The notes beneath the pieces were generated by a model. The model saw only the letters and a list, made by a program, of their open reading frames with translations, made no database searches and was not told the DNA's origin. Positions 21,257-33,400 of a stretch of DNA of 64,000 nucleotides are shown here, in pieces (the first letter of the stretch is position 1; each line of letters starts with the position of its first letter). Both the position numbers and the translations under genes were made by a program. Origin of the DNA: Charina bottae (taxonomy: Eukaryota; Chordata; Lepidosauria; Squamata; Charinaidae); the NCBI GenBank assembly GCA_023362775.1, contig JALMGJ010000029.1, positions 5,212,768 to 5,276,767 on the forward strand. Direction: 5' to 3'.

Positions 21257-21417
21257 CCTTACAGTATATAATCTCTTCATTCCATTTATATCCCACCACA
21301 ACCCAATCATTCTCTTTATGGTGTGCATGCAGGTATACATACGTTTATCATCAAGACATTCTACATAATATCTACTCTTTAATACACAGATATGTCATGA
21401 TAGCATGCGTGTATATT

Positions 21418-21624
21418 CAGGGTGTACCAAAAATCGGGCCCCATAGGCCAATCATAATGTGTTTTATTTATTTTTCCAGAGAAAATGTTACTGTACTTAG
21501 GAGCATTCAAAGGCCATGCATCAAATGAGTAAGGAAGTGTTTAGAAGAAAATGGCAACCAATTCGAACATTTAATATATTTTATATAATAAATTGTTTAT
21601 GGGGCCTGACTTTTGGCACATCTG
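21418..21624. mobile_element. Tc1/mariner-like MITE
   Basis: The ends are inverted repeats: CAGGGTGTACCAAAAATCGG at the left and, read inward on the other strand, CAGATGTGCCAAAAGTCAGG at the right, both followed by GCCCCATA. The right flank is TATATA, consistent with a TA target; the left flank is TT. No transposase ORF. Confidence 0.55.
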
Positions 21625-21639
21625 TATATATAAAAAATA

Positions 21640-21926
21640 AGTTGCCAAGCTATTATATTTATAGATAAAGATGTCTGTCTCTTTTTTTGTTTGTCCCATG
21701 TGTATGTAAGGTAGGTCATTCAGAAGTTGTATGGTATCTGTATAAAATATATATCTGTGTGTGTGTGTGTAGGTCATTCAGAAGTTGTATCTTTATAAAA
21801 TACTATATATGTGTGTGTATGTGTGTAATTAAACTAAGGGTGGGTGTATTTATAAAGAAACATATTGCCAGTCATTATATATAATATTTTATAATATATT
21901 ATTATATATGTGTATATAATATACAT
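21640..21926. repeat. AT-rich and (TG)n simple sequence
   Basis: A phrase GTAGGTCATTCAGAAGTTGT is duplicated (about 21709 and 21769) around (TG)n. TATATAATA-rich sequence follows. No gene. Confidence 0.6.
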
Positions 21927-22270
21927 TCATTCATTCATTTATTTTGTATCTCGCCTTTATTATTTTTGTAAATAACTCAAGGCGGCGAACATACTTAGTA
22001 CTCTTTCCTCCTCCTATTTTCCCCACAACAACAACCCTGTGAGGTGAGTTGGGCTGAGAGAGAGTGACTGGCCCAAGGTCACCCAGCCAGCTTTCACACC
22101 TAAGGTGGGACTAGAACTCTCAGTCTCATGGTTTGCCATTGGCTCCTTCCTAGGGCTGAGAGACAGGGACTGGCCCAAGGTCACCCAGCTGGCTTTCATG
22201 CCTCAGGCAGGACTAGAACTCTCAGTCTCCTGGTTTCTAGCCCGTTGCCTTAACCACTAGACCAAACTAG
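21927..22270 (-). mobile_element. MIR-like tRNA SINE with one 102-bp internal duplication
   Basis: Reverse-strand head at the 22270 end (AGTTTGGTCTAGTGGTTAAGG). Tail at the 21927 end (AAATAAATGAATGAATG). GGCCCAAGGT occurs at 22070 and 22172, 102 bases apart, the same unit and period as at 5861-6268. Confidence 0.8.
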
Positions 22271-22505
22271 TAGTAGTGCCTAATGCTACTTGTTAATAAT
22301 ACCTCCGGTACCTAAAAAGTGCCACTTTCATACTCTACTCTCCTAAATTATGCAATTTTGATTCCTAATTCTGCTCAGTCCCCACTAAATGGTAATTTAA
22401 CAAACCATACATGTTCTACAGGAAATGAATGTTCTCATATCCTACCCCCAAAATTGTCACTCTGGATTTTCACATTGATGATTTCTTTCTTTAAAATATC
22501 TAGAG

Positions 22506-22750
22506 CAATGCTATCCAAACTCCTGCCGTTGGCAACACATCAATGGCGGTGGGGGTGTGCACAGCAGTGTGCATGGCGGCGGCCTCGGGTTTTGTCGCGA
22601 CACAATGCCAATAAAGGTTTTGATTGATTGCCTGCCTTGTGCCCTGCTGTAAGAGTGTGTCATGAAATGATGCCCTGCTGTAAGAGTGTGTCGCGAAATG
22701 ATGCATGTCTAAAAAGTGTGTCACCAACATGAAAAGTTTGGAAAGCTCTG
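22506..22750. mobile_element. hAT-type MITE
   Basis: Ends CAATGCTATCCAAAC and GTTTGGAAAGCTCTG, flanked by ATCTAGAG (22498-22505) and ATCTAGTG (22751-22758), an 8-bp duplication with one change. The interior contains two GCCCTGCTGTAAGAGTGTGT units. Confidence 0.75.
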
Positions 22751-22758
22751 ATCTAGTG

Positions 22759-23703
22759 TCTCACCCACAATCTCTATAATATTTCCTGCTATTGCAACAT
22801 CTTGTGGTACTGATTTCTTGAAGTCCATGGTTTGAGACTATCAGAATGGTGTTCTAATAACATTTAATACAGTTTACTTTTCTAGTATAAGTAACCACTA
22901 CCCTGTGTCACTAGTATTTTAACATAAAACAAATCCTCTCCTGCATTTGGTTGTTTTAATATTGATGCTGAGAGGTTTTTAGTTGCATGATTTTTTAAAA
23001 TTTCATAAGCAATATTGAGGCCTTGACAAGAGAACAAGTGGCAAGAACCAAACCATGCAAAAAATACATGTATGGACATTTTACCACTAATACTCTGAAA
23101 TAAACTGTGCCCCTCTTTTCAGTTCAGAAGTTTACATAAAGCATGCTACTTGCTTTAATGTTTTGACAAATAAAAGCTGTATTTCAAAATGTCTATTTTC
23201 CTCCGCTGTATTTTCAAAAATATTCTTTAATTTTACACCTGCACAAAATACATAGTACTGTTTCAAAATACATTTCAGTTCTCAGAGTACATCCGCTTTG
23301 CCCATCAAAACATTGCTTCATGCTGAATATAAAAATTTGCCTTCAGCTGTAGCCGCGTGGACTCTTGTGGGATCTGAAGACAGATTTATGGAGAAGGCTA
23401 TTAATTTTTCTGTCTTCTGGCATTTTTGAGTATACTGTTAAAATGAAAATTGTAATTAAAGCCCTACTTGCCTACCTGCAGAAACTGACTTGCAGGCAAC
23501 GCAGAAGTTAGACAAGGAAAATCTCATCATTGCCCACCTGTGGAGAAAGAAAATGGGGAAATCGAGAAGGGGGTCACTCCTTTAGCATTGGAAAATACCT
23601 TTGCTGAATGGAACTGTTAAGAAGCTTCTTGATAGTTGGAAAAAAAATATTGTCAGATAATAAATTGGTATTGTTGTGATCTTCCTGTTAATTTTGGGAA
23701 ACC
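22759..23703. other. Unassigned stretch (putative DMTF1 intron 1)
   Basis: A+T-rich, no repeat family or exon recognised. Confidence 0.4.
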
Positions 23704-23714
23704 AGTACATCAGT

Positions 23715-24171
23715 ATAGTTAAAGCTATGGTTTTTCCAGTAGTAATGTATGGCTGTGAGAGTTGGACCATAAGGAAGGCTGAGCGCCGAAGAACTGATGC
23801 TTTCGAGCTGTGGTGCTGGAGAAGACTCTTGAGAGTCCCTTGGACTGCAAGGAGGTCAAATCAGTCAATCCTAAAGGAAACCAACCCTGACTGCTCATTG
23901 GAAGGACAGATACTGAAGCTGAAGCTCAAATACTTTGGCCACCTGATGCGAAGAGAGGACTCACTGGAAAAGGCCCTGATGCTGGGAAAGACTGAAGGCA
24001 AAAGGAGAAGGGGACGGCAGAGGATGAGATGGTTAGATAGCATCACCGATGTAATGAACATGAATTTTGAGTAAAGTCCAGGAGACAGTGGAGGACAGGA
24101 AGGCCTGGCGTGCTATGGTCCATGGGGTCACGAAGAGTCGGACACGACTAAACGACTGAACAACAACAACA
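23715..24171 (+). mobile_element. Bov-B LINE 3' end with target duplication
   Basis: An 11-bp duplication AGTACATCAGT (23704-23714, 24172-24182) flanks the insert. It encodes the Bov-B ORF2 C-terminus (VMYGCESWTIRKAERRRTDA onward) and ends GAGTCGGACACGACTAAACG then (ACA)n. One small disruption near 24070 splits the last codons. 5'-truncated. Confidence 0.92.
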
Positions 24172-24182
24172 AGTACATCAGT

Positions 24183-25309
24183 GCAACTAAAAGAGCAACA
24201 TGGAAACTCCTAATGTGTTTTTCAGCTAGCGTTTTGTGATGATTCATGTCCTACCTCCATTTGGATATTGATCTGCACACAGTTGCCTTTTGGAATAAAA
24301 TCTGAACGGCATTCAAACTCCCTTGAATAACATACTATAGAAATCAAATAAACACAATTATAGTGTGATTCAAAAACCTGATAATGACAGTTAAATTTAT
24401 GGAATTGGTTAGGAACTCTTGCATTTCTATCTTTAAATAAACTCTGAATGCTTTAGAAAAGGTCTTGTTAATAAATCAATATAATGTCAACAAGACCACC
24501 TCAGGTATTTTTGATTTATAAGAAGACATTTCTCTGGTAGCTTCTGATTTTGTTACAGAGAATTTTTGATTGCACCCTTGATTCATACTAAAACCTGGAT
24601 ATTTCAGAAATATGAGCTTGAAGTCTCATAGCAGAATCACTGTTCCTTGAATTCTACTAACTAAAATTTGGAAATGTGAATCTACTGTAGAGCCCTTGGC
24701 CGGACAGTTACTTAATAGTAAATTGTGGGTGTAGAGACATTGCAGCATTTGAAATAAAAACTGCAAGCTCTGAGTTTGCACATTGAAAGTATTTTCCCAC
24801 AATTCAAGTGAGTGAATGTTGGTGTTTGCTATATCATGGTGTGAAGAAATACAAAGCAGTGAATGTTCTAAATTTAAACTAAGTGGTTCCACATTATTTG
24901 GGTTTCAAGGAAGAAAGGCAAGGTTTCTAAAGAAAAAAAAGGTAAATATTATTTGGTACTTTATAGCCTAATCCTTGGTGTACATTGTGCAGGTACAGAC
25001 TTAATAAAACATCTATTTTTCCCACTTCTGGGCAAGTAGATGAATGGTTATCAAATGTTTGCTGAGATATATAGTTCAGGCCTAGCTAAGGAAGTATATA
25101 ATCTACCAAAGCGAAACACACTTTAAATATCACCTGATGTAGAAAGCAAAGTTTTAAACAATAATCTCGGCAGTTTAAAATGTTTCCTTTTGTTACATTT
25201 CATAATATAGCAAATGCTAAAGGTAGCTGGAAACATGGCAAACTTTATACTGAAAAACATACACATGAAACTGCTCCAATTGAAGAGAATAATTGTAGCT
25301 CCGGGTTGA
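24183..25309. other. Unassigned A+T-rich stretch (putative DMTF1 intron 1)
   Basis: No exon, no repeat family recognised. Confidence 0.4.
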
Positions 25310-25692
25310 ACTGTGGAGTCCTTGGTGCTCTCTGAGCCTTGTTGTTTTCTTGCAGACATTTCATTGCCAGGCTAGGCAACATCTTCAGTGCGGAAAGGGA
25401 GTGGGACTTGCTCTCTGTTTATATACCCTGGCTTGTCCTGCCTGTGTTGGTGGGGGTGTTGTACTCTCCTTAGGAGTTCCTTGATTGGGCTGTTGTTTGC
25501 TGCTTGGTTGATTGACTAATCAAGGGACTACCAAGGAGAGAACAACACCCCCACCAACACAAGCAGGGCAAGCCACGGTTTATAAACAGAGAGCAAGTCC
25601 CACTCCCTTTTCGCACTGAAGATGTTGCCTAGTCTGGCAATGAAACGTCTGCAAGAAAACAACCAGGCTCAGAGAGCACCAAGGACTCCACA
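25310..25692. mobile_element. Second-type PLE remnant: inverted terminal repeats back to back
   Basis: GAGTCCTTGGTGCTCTCTGA (25317) is mirrored by its reverse complement ending near 25691. The right arm holds a hammerhead-like core: CTGAAGA (25616-25622), stem TTGCC/GGCAA, GAAAC (25642-25646) then GTC. The centre includes GATTGGGCTGTTGTTTGCTG, also found in the PLE fragment at 28976. The two arms are probably terminal repeats of a PLE with the body deleted. Confidence 0.65.
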
Positions 25693-26245
25693 TGAAACTG
25701 CTCATTGTTGACTTCCTTTTAAAATAACTATTTGGATAAAATTTCCTGTTTAAAGGTGACATTTTCTGAATGACGTGTTTTCTAGTTCAAAATATTTTTT
25801 ATCTAGCCAGTTTGAATAATTTTGATGAGCTAAAGAGAAGGATTTGCAATTTTTTTAGACTTGTTAAAATCTATGATATGGAAACCTATAATCTGGCATT
25901 TAGTCTCCTTTTTTCCTGAGGTTTCTGCTATTCTTGGGATGATCAAAAGTGTACCTCTAAATTTTCTTAATACCTGGTTTCTCTCTTAGAACGCAAATAG
26001 CAATCTAATACTTTGAGCTTGAAAATTTGAATATGGATGTGAAACCATACAAATTTACTTCATAACAGAGAAAATAAAACAGCTCTAACTAAACAAAACA
26101 AATTTTTGATCTCATGTGACATGAGGTGAAAACAGATCAAGGTTCTTCAAATAATAATTTATAGGCCTAATCTAGTTTATATCTGAATCGATTAATACAT
26201 TGCTGAAAATATTTTGCTTTTAATTGGAGATCCTATAAGAAATGG

Positions 26246-26363
26246 GGTGTGGTGGCTCAGTGGGTAAGACACCAGGCTTGTTGATCGGAAGATCGCAAGT
26301 TCGGAGGTTCAAATCCTTAGTCCAGCGTGACGGAGTGAGCTCCCGCACTCGCCCCAGCTCTTG
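26246..26363 (+). mobile_element. tRNA-derived SINE, 5' part, split by a PLE
   Basis: Head GGTGGCTCAGTGGGTAAGAC, B box GAGGTTCAAATCC, body to CCCCAGCTCTTG; resumes at 27751. Confidence 0.85.
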
Positions 26364-27750
26364 TAGCTATCTGTAGCTTGAATCATGTCAACTGGATTTC
26401 TATTTTCTCAGTGGAAACGTTTCGCTCCTTATCCAAGGAGCTTCTTCAGTCTGAGCAAAGTTGGTAAGGAAACATATTTAGGATTCCCTTACCAACTTTG
26501 CTCAGACTGAAGAAGCTCCTTGGATAAGTCTGTAGCTTGAATCATGTCAACTGGATTTCTATTTTCTCAGTGGAAACGTTTCGCTCCTTATCCAAGGAGC
26601 TTCTTCAGTCTGAGCAAACTTGGTAAGGGAATCCTAAATATGTTTCTAGGTAGCTGTGTGACCTTACACCTGGGGCTGGGTCATGGTTATATGGATTTAC
26701 AGATGAAACTATGGAAACCATAGAAACCATCCCCACCTCCATGGATTCCAAAAAGAATGAAAATCAGCACCTGAGAACAGCTCTGAAGGCCTGTGGATAT
26801 CCAAATTGGGCCTTCACCAAATCTAAATCTACCAGACCTAAAACAGCGACAGATAGGGCTGAGACTCAGAGTAAATGAAAGAACATGGTCATTCCCTACA
26901 TGGCTGGTGTGTCTGAAAAGATAAAACGGATATTTGGCAAACACCACATACCTGTATATTTCAAACCCACCAACACACTGAGACACAGGCTTGTACACCC
27001 CAAAGATCAAACTCCAAAACACAAGAAAAGCAATGTAGTTTATGCAATCCAGTGCAGTGAGGAGTGCTCTGAACTCAACATTGGAGAAACCAAACAACTT
27101 TTGTACAGGAGGATGGCCCAACACAGGAGAAATAACACCACAGGACCAGAGTCAGCAGTTTATCTTCATTTAAAGGAAAAACACTCATTTGAGGACATTA
27201 ATGTTCACATTTTAGACAGAGAAGATAGGTGGTTTGAGAGAGGGGTCAAGGAATCCATTTATGCCAACTTGGAAAATCCTTCCTTGAATAGAGGTGGGGG
27301 CCTCAGGCACAATCTTTCGCCCATATTCCTCCCTGCTTTGTCTTCTGTGCCTAGGAAGATTAAGACCATTTCGCAAGCTCAACAGCAGCATGGTGATCTT
27401 AACGATCCTCCTTTAGATGATAAAAGGACTTAAAATAACATCTCAATATAACCATGACCTAGCCCCAGGTGTAAGGTCACACAGCTACCTAGAAACATAT
27501 TTAGGATTCCCTTACCAACTTTGCTCAGACTGAAGAAGCTCCTTGGATAAGGAGCGAAACGTTTCCACTGAGAAAATAGAAATCCAGTTGACATGATTCA
27601 AGCTACAGACAATTCCACCTGGATGACTGAGAACCTTCATAGACTCCTTGGATAAGGAGCGAAACGTTTCCACTGAGAAAATAGAAATCCAGTTGACATG
27701 ATTCAAGCTACAGACAATTCCACCTGGGTGACTGAGAACCTTCATAGACA
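26364..27750 (+). mobile_element. PLE insertion, rearranged and partial
   Basis: Contains two reverse-strand terminal-repeat pieces (hammerhead cores at 26419-26449 and 26578-26608), a + strand body carrying the C-terminal third of the ORF, a + strand terminal repeat (core 27530-27560) and an extra 3' repeat duplication (about 27640-27750). A short TCTTG duplication (26359-26363, 27751-27755) marks insertion into the SINE. It is close in sequence to the 17053 element but has a fully paired stem II (GCTCCTT/AAGGAGC). Confidence 0.85.
26885..27433 (+). pseudogene. PLE GIY-YIG domain, truncated ORF
   Basis: An open frame of 182 codons begins IPYMAGVSEKIKRIFGKHH and keeps VVYAIQC and GETKQ, but YIG reads NIG, losing a family-defining tyrosine. 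Upstream codons for TSMDSKKNENQHLRTALK are in the same insert, separated by a stop at about 26876. Non-functional. Confidence 0.8.
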
Positions 27751-27950
27751 TCTTGCCAACCTAGCAATTCGAAAGCACGCAAATGCAAGTAGATGAATAG
27801 GTACCACTTCGGTGGGTAGGTAACAGCGTTCCGCGTGCGTCATGCCGGCCACATGACCTTTGGCTAACAAACGGTGATGAGCACCGGCCCCTAGAGTCGG
27901 ACACGACTGCACAAATGTGCGGGGGGGGGGGGGAACCTTTACCTAACCTT
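27751..27950 (+). mobile_element. tRNA-derived SINE, 3' part
   Basis: Continues the SINE from 26246. About 30 bases of the usual GCGGAAGCGTCTTCGGACAA region are deleted at 27858. Ends with a poly-G stretch and ACCTTTACCT. Confidence 0.8.
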
Positions 27951-28975
27951 ACCTATAAGAAAATTAACACTATAACTAAGAGCTTGATTTATATTTATAT
28001 GCAACACCTATGGATATTGTAGTAATGATGTATTCTACTTCAGTACAATTGTCCTTGCAAGATAGATACTTCGGTTTGCAAACGAAAACTAGTCCAACTC
28101 ACCTGTTTACCAGGTCACATGGACATAGCAACTCATCTAACCCTGGAGCAAGAATGCTGTCTATGGGATTAGGCAGAGAAACATACAGTAAGCCAACGTA
28201 TAATAGTAATGGTAAATTTATAATTGCACCAGGGAGATGCAAAATATTCTGTCACACAATTTTCTGACTCCATAACAAGCCATTCTAAATGGTCCAAAGA
28301 GGGTCCAACTTTGAAATTAAGCCTCCCTGACCTCAGAATTGTCTCAGGATTCAACTACTTACATAACATTTTGTGCATCTCTTCAAAGTCAAAACATTTG
28401 AAGATCAGAATGTGATGGCACATTTTGCACACCCCTGATTCACAGCACTGAGATGTCTTCTACTCATCAGTAGTTTCACACCATACAAACAGCAGAAGAA
28501 AACATTGAGGTTGGGAGCATGACCCAAAGAGTCTGTAATGAGGGGTGGTCATTCATCCAATATGGCATGAGCTTTGGCCAACATCCTCACAGTGGCAACA
28601 GTGGAGCACCCATTGCCATGCAGCATGACTTCAGGGTTGTCTGCACTATGATTGTGATGTTCAGCATCATGGAGGGGAGGGACTTTTTCTGTCTGATGTG
28701 TCTTCCTTTGCTTTGAGTTGATTTTTCAGCTGAACACTGAAACTGATGTGATGCCAGAATCACATACGTCTGTTCTTCAGGAACACACAGGTGTTGGTAT
28801 TCTTGCTGTTTGTAGTCCTCCTTTTTCACTCCTGGAAGACTTTCGCTTGCTTGCTTGCTTTATTTTTGTTAAAACTACTGAGCAGGACATGACCAGCAGC
28901 CTGGCACGCACCTCCTGCGAGGATTTTGAGAATATGTAAATTATTTCCATCTCTATGAGATTTCTGTTCTGTGTT
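27951..28975. other. Unassigned stretch (putative DMTF1 intron 1)
   Basis: No exon or known repeat recognised; (GCTT)n is present at about 28848-28862. Confidence 0.4.
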
Positions 28976-29612
28976 TCACGAAAGCACTAAATATTCTGGG
29001 TGTGTTGTTACAGGCACTCCAGTTCCTTGATTGGGCTGTCGTTTGCTGCTTGGTTGATTGACTGAGTTAATAGTTCCTTGATTAGGGTATATTGTACTGT
29101 TTGATTGTTCCTCTGGTGCTAATCCTGATGTTAATCTTTGCATATCTGGGTGTTGATTGCTGGCAAGGTGGTGTTCTGGTCCTTTGGCTTTTCTATTGTC
29201 TCTTATGAATGGTATGTAAATGTTGTTAACCTCTATGTGTCTGTTGATGGCTGCTTTGTCTGAGTGCCAAGCTTCCAGGAATTCTCTAGCATTTTTGGAT
29301 TTGGCTTGGTTTAAGATGCTCACAGTTTCCCAGTTGAAAGTATGGTTAAGTCTGTCCACGTGTTGTGAGATTAAGGAGTTTTCATTGTGTCTTCTGACTG
29401 CTAGTTGATGTTCGTGGATGCGTTCTGCTAGTCTTCTGCCGGTCTGTCCTACATAGTGGCTACTACAGTCCTTACACTGTATGTTGTAGATAACTCCTGT
29501 TTTTTCTTCTTGGGCTACTGGGTTACTTACGATTTTCTGAAGGGTTTTGGTTGGTTTGTATGCTACAGTGATGCCGTAGGATTCTGAGATAAGTAGGTTG
29601 CAGGTTCAAAAT
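28976..29612 (-). mobile_element. Second-type PLE fragment with GIY-YIG domain, degraded
   Basis: Reverse-strand translation gives YNIQCKDCSSHYVGQTGRRL followed by AERIHEHQLAVRRHNENSL and an open tail (28976-29359). YNI and YVGQTGR are GIY-YIG hallmarks, and the CX2C spacing is typical of Penelope/Poseidon-type elements. A frame break separates the two parts. It ends 43 bases before the first DMTF1 coding exon. Confidence 0.75.
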
Positions 29613-29654
29613 AAATAATCACCAAATTGCTAATCTGCAATTGTTCTCTTTTAG

Positions 29655-29771
29655 ATTTGATTATGACCACAGTTGAAGAAGAGTCTGACACAGTGACAGT
29701 AGAAACCGTGAATTCTGTGACTCTGACACAAGATACTCAAGGCAACCTTATTCTTCACTGCCCTCAGGATG
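29655..29771 (+). CDS. DMTF1: DMTF1 first coding exon
   Basis: Acceptor TTCTCTTTTAG ends at 29654; ATG at 29663. Encodes MTTVEEESDTVTVETVNSV through LHCPQD and a split codon; donor GTATAG at 29772. The 8 bases before ATG are 5' UTR. Confidence 0.93.
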
Positions 29772-30373
29772 GTATAGAACACCTGTTATTTGACTGTATG
29801 CTTTCTCCATATTATTTCAAATTATAGTTATTCCACAGACCAAGATAATGGGTTTGGTTGCACGGCGGGGCGGGGTGTGTGTGGCATGTTTTTGTAATAC
29901 AATTTGGGAAATGAAGTTTTAAGTGTCACATTTTCACTGGGAATTTTACAGTTTCCTAGAGGAATTTCAAGACTCTCCCATAAAAAAAGAATCAAGGGTC
30001 TTCAATGGATAAGTTAAGACTTGCATTTCCTTAAGACGTCAGTTTCACTTCCTGAACCCCACTCCTCAGAAGAGACTGTGATCCCACTTCTGAATGCAAA
30101 AGCCCATCCCAGCCTGGACATTTCTCTCCAAAAGCAATTTGTTGAGTCTCCAGAAGAGGGCCTTTTGCACCCCTTCACCCTTTTACCTCAAGCTGCTTGA
30201 GACTGGAGACGGGATGTGGGAGGACTAGACCAGATCATTGGCACACAATTGAGTGGAATGTGTATGAAAATAGGATTAAAGAAAGCTTATTGTAATGGTA
30301 CGTAGTAGGGTGGGCAAATATATTAAGTGGAGGTGAGGAAGAGGAGGAGGAGGAGGAGGAGGAAGAAGAAGAA

Positions 30374-30416
<43 letters not shown>

Positions 30417-33400
30417 TAATATTTAAGCCACTCAAATCTTTAAAGGGCATAGTAGTATGGCACCAGAGAACAGGTCAGACTTTTTGGCATGTTTTTTCCT
30501 CTTTTTCCCCCTATTCTATGCCTTATTATTATTTTTTCTTTTAAGTGAAAAATCACACCACCAAATGTTAGCTGCTGGTCTCTGGGGATTGAAAAAAGGG
30601 GTCTGGGAGTCTTCAAGCAGGCCATGGATTGCCCACCCTGGACCAACAGCTAAATGTGAATAGTTTTCAGGAACTGTCTGGACCCAAGAATTTTATCAAA
30701 ACTGGCATTTCTCAATAACTACATTTTTCCATAGGACTTCCAGCTGAGTGTTATAGAATGTCCTTGAATGAATGCATATTGATCTACAGTAAGCAGTTCA
30801 GCAAGGAATAATGCCAAACAGGTTTTCCTTATGAGTTTCATGGCTATCCTTCTTCTTTTCCGCGTGTGTATTTAGAGGCAGATGAAATAGACTCCGAAGA
30901 CAGCACTGAACCTCCGCATAAAAGGCTTTGCTTATCATCAGAAGATGACCAGAGTATTGACGGCAGCACTCCCTGCATTTCTGTTGTTGCAGTTCCAAGT
31001 GAGTTTTTCTTCCCAAGTATGTGCAAATGCAACTTAGGGGAGGAAGGGGGTTGCTATTGTAAGACCATATCCCTGTTTACCACATGGCTGAGTATGGATC
31101 AAGCAGTGGCTGGTTGGGACGTTTTGGGAGCTCTCATGAGAATGCTCTTGATGATGCTGACGTTCTGGTGATCCCTTCTGCAGTTACGTTCCGTAGTGCA
31201 GTGACCAGATTGCGGAACTCTCTGCTTGCTCAGTTGAACCTGACCTAACTGTTGTTGGGTAGACTAAAAAGTCAGGGGGGAAAAATCTCAGAAGACAGCG
31301 GCCAGCCCCTTTGATAACAATGTCAGGAATGCTGCATCTTGGTGATAGTGATGCCACCGTCAGGAGTTGAGTTCAGCTCAAGAGGGGTCGGTGCTGCTGT
31401 TTCAGCCTGCTACCCTGATTTTTCCCTCTCTCTCTCTGTTAATTGTTTGAACGTTACACATTTCTATTGATGCCTGATTTTAATCAGCTCAACCTTTCTG
31501 TCAGTGGGGTCATACGTTATGCTAGGCCATAATGTGGATGGTTTGGTGAAGGCTCAGGACTGTCTTCAGGCGATGGTCAAAAAAGTCCAGCTGGCAGCCA
31601 TAACAGTGGAGTCAAAGCTTTGCTTGTTTTTTATGGGCGTCGCAGGTGCTACCTGTAAGATCATAAGCACCACTGCGGTTTCACTTAGCGATTGCTTCAC
31701 TTAGCGACCGAGTTGCCGGTCCCAATTGTGGTCATTAAGTGAGGGCTACCTGTAGTTGTGCAACACAGTGTGTTCTTTTCCTGTTCTGTGGCGTAGGGCC
31801 TTTCCAAATCGGAAAAAGAGAATTTGGGTATATGTTGATTTGTGGCAACATGGTGCAGTCCCTTCCCTGAGGTATGGACCAGGAGGGTTTGAGGAAATGC
31901 ATGGCAAGTGAATTTTTGTTTGGCTGGCGAAGTGAGTCCACCATTCCTTATCCCAGTCGGTAAACATACCTAAAGAAAACAGGCAGGAAAGCAGAAATAG
32001 CAAGGAGTCATAACTCACTGAAGCATAGTCATTGAAGATGGTAGCTATTGTGCATATGTGAGAAGAACACTTACAACAGAGGTAAAAGTCCTGTACAAAC
32101 TTAACCCTTTACATGTGCTTAAGTTTCAGAAAGTGATCAGAGCTTTGAGGTGACTATGACTGCTACCACAGAGGTAGCTGACAATGAGGTTAACGAAGGA
32201 ACGGTTACTCAAATTCAGGTATAATACAGTTCTAAAGATGTTTAATGCATTCCTGGGGCATTGTTGTATGGGACTTGGAAATCTAAAGAATAGGGTTGCT
32301 GTCAGAGTAATGAGTTTATCCCTAAGTACCAGCAGCATCTGCAGGATTTCACTCTCTCAGTCAGACTAACAGAAGTAGCATTGTGGGGTCATGACAGGTT
32401 CGGCCCCTCTTGGGGGCCCGTGTGATGCTGCGGAACTTGTAGGGAAAGGATGGGACACCACAGTGCTGCTTTCATTGGTCCGACTCCCCTTGCTGTCCCC
32501 TCCCACCCCCTGTAGGTTCTGCTACACCAGTGTTTCTCAGCCTAGGCAATTTTAAGATATGTGGACTTCAGCTCCCAGAATTCCCCAGCCAGCATGTTGC
32601 TCTTAACATCTTTTGTCCTATTTAATCAGGAACTAGGATATAGATAATGTATCTCCCCGCCTCAAAAAAACATGTTCCTTGAAACTCCAAACAAACATAT
32701 TGCTAAAACTACTTAACAGTTCCCAAGGCAGAATATTATATGGACCTTGGAGGAAGGGCAACTGATCATTTCAGATACTAAATTATACTTTAGATGGAAT
32801 ATTTTACACCTACAAGGGCCAGAGAAATTGTCCCTCTGCCCTCCCCCCCAAATCTATTACATAGCACAGCGGTCCCCAACCTTTCTGGCACCAGGGACCG
32901 GTCGTGGATAAAAAATTTTCCATGGACCGGGGGGCACGGGGTTTGCAGGCGGGAGCCAATCGCGCGCACCGGGGGGCGGGGTTTGCAGGCGGGAGCCAAT
33001 CGCGCGCACCGGGGGCGGGGTAATTGTGTGCACCGGGGGCGGGGTTTGCAGGAGGGAGCCCCGCGGCCCACTTCCTAACAGGTTGGGGACCCCTGACATA
33101 GTAGACACAGTATCCTCCTGCACCCCCTGCTGATTTATTACTGCAGCAGGGACAATCCATCAAATACTGAAGGACTATAAGTAAATGTTAATCATTTGCA
33201 GTCATTTTAGAGCAGTGCAGATAGGAAGGTGAGAATAACTCTAGTTATATCCATCAAATATTTTCAGGTTTTGCCTTACGTTCCAAAACAGAAAAAAAAG
33301 TGGGGACATCCTTTACTCCCCCCTATCAGGCCATTTGGATTCAGTATGATCCATAGGAATATCTGTATAATATTCCTATTGATTATACTGAGCAACCTGG

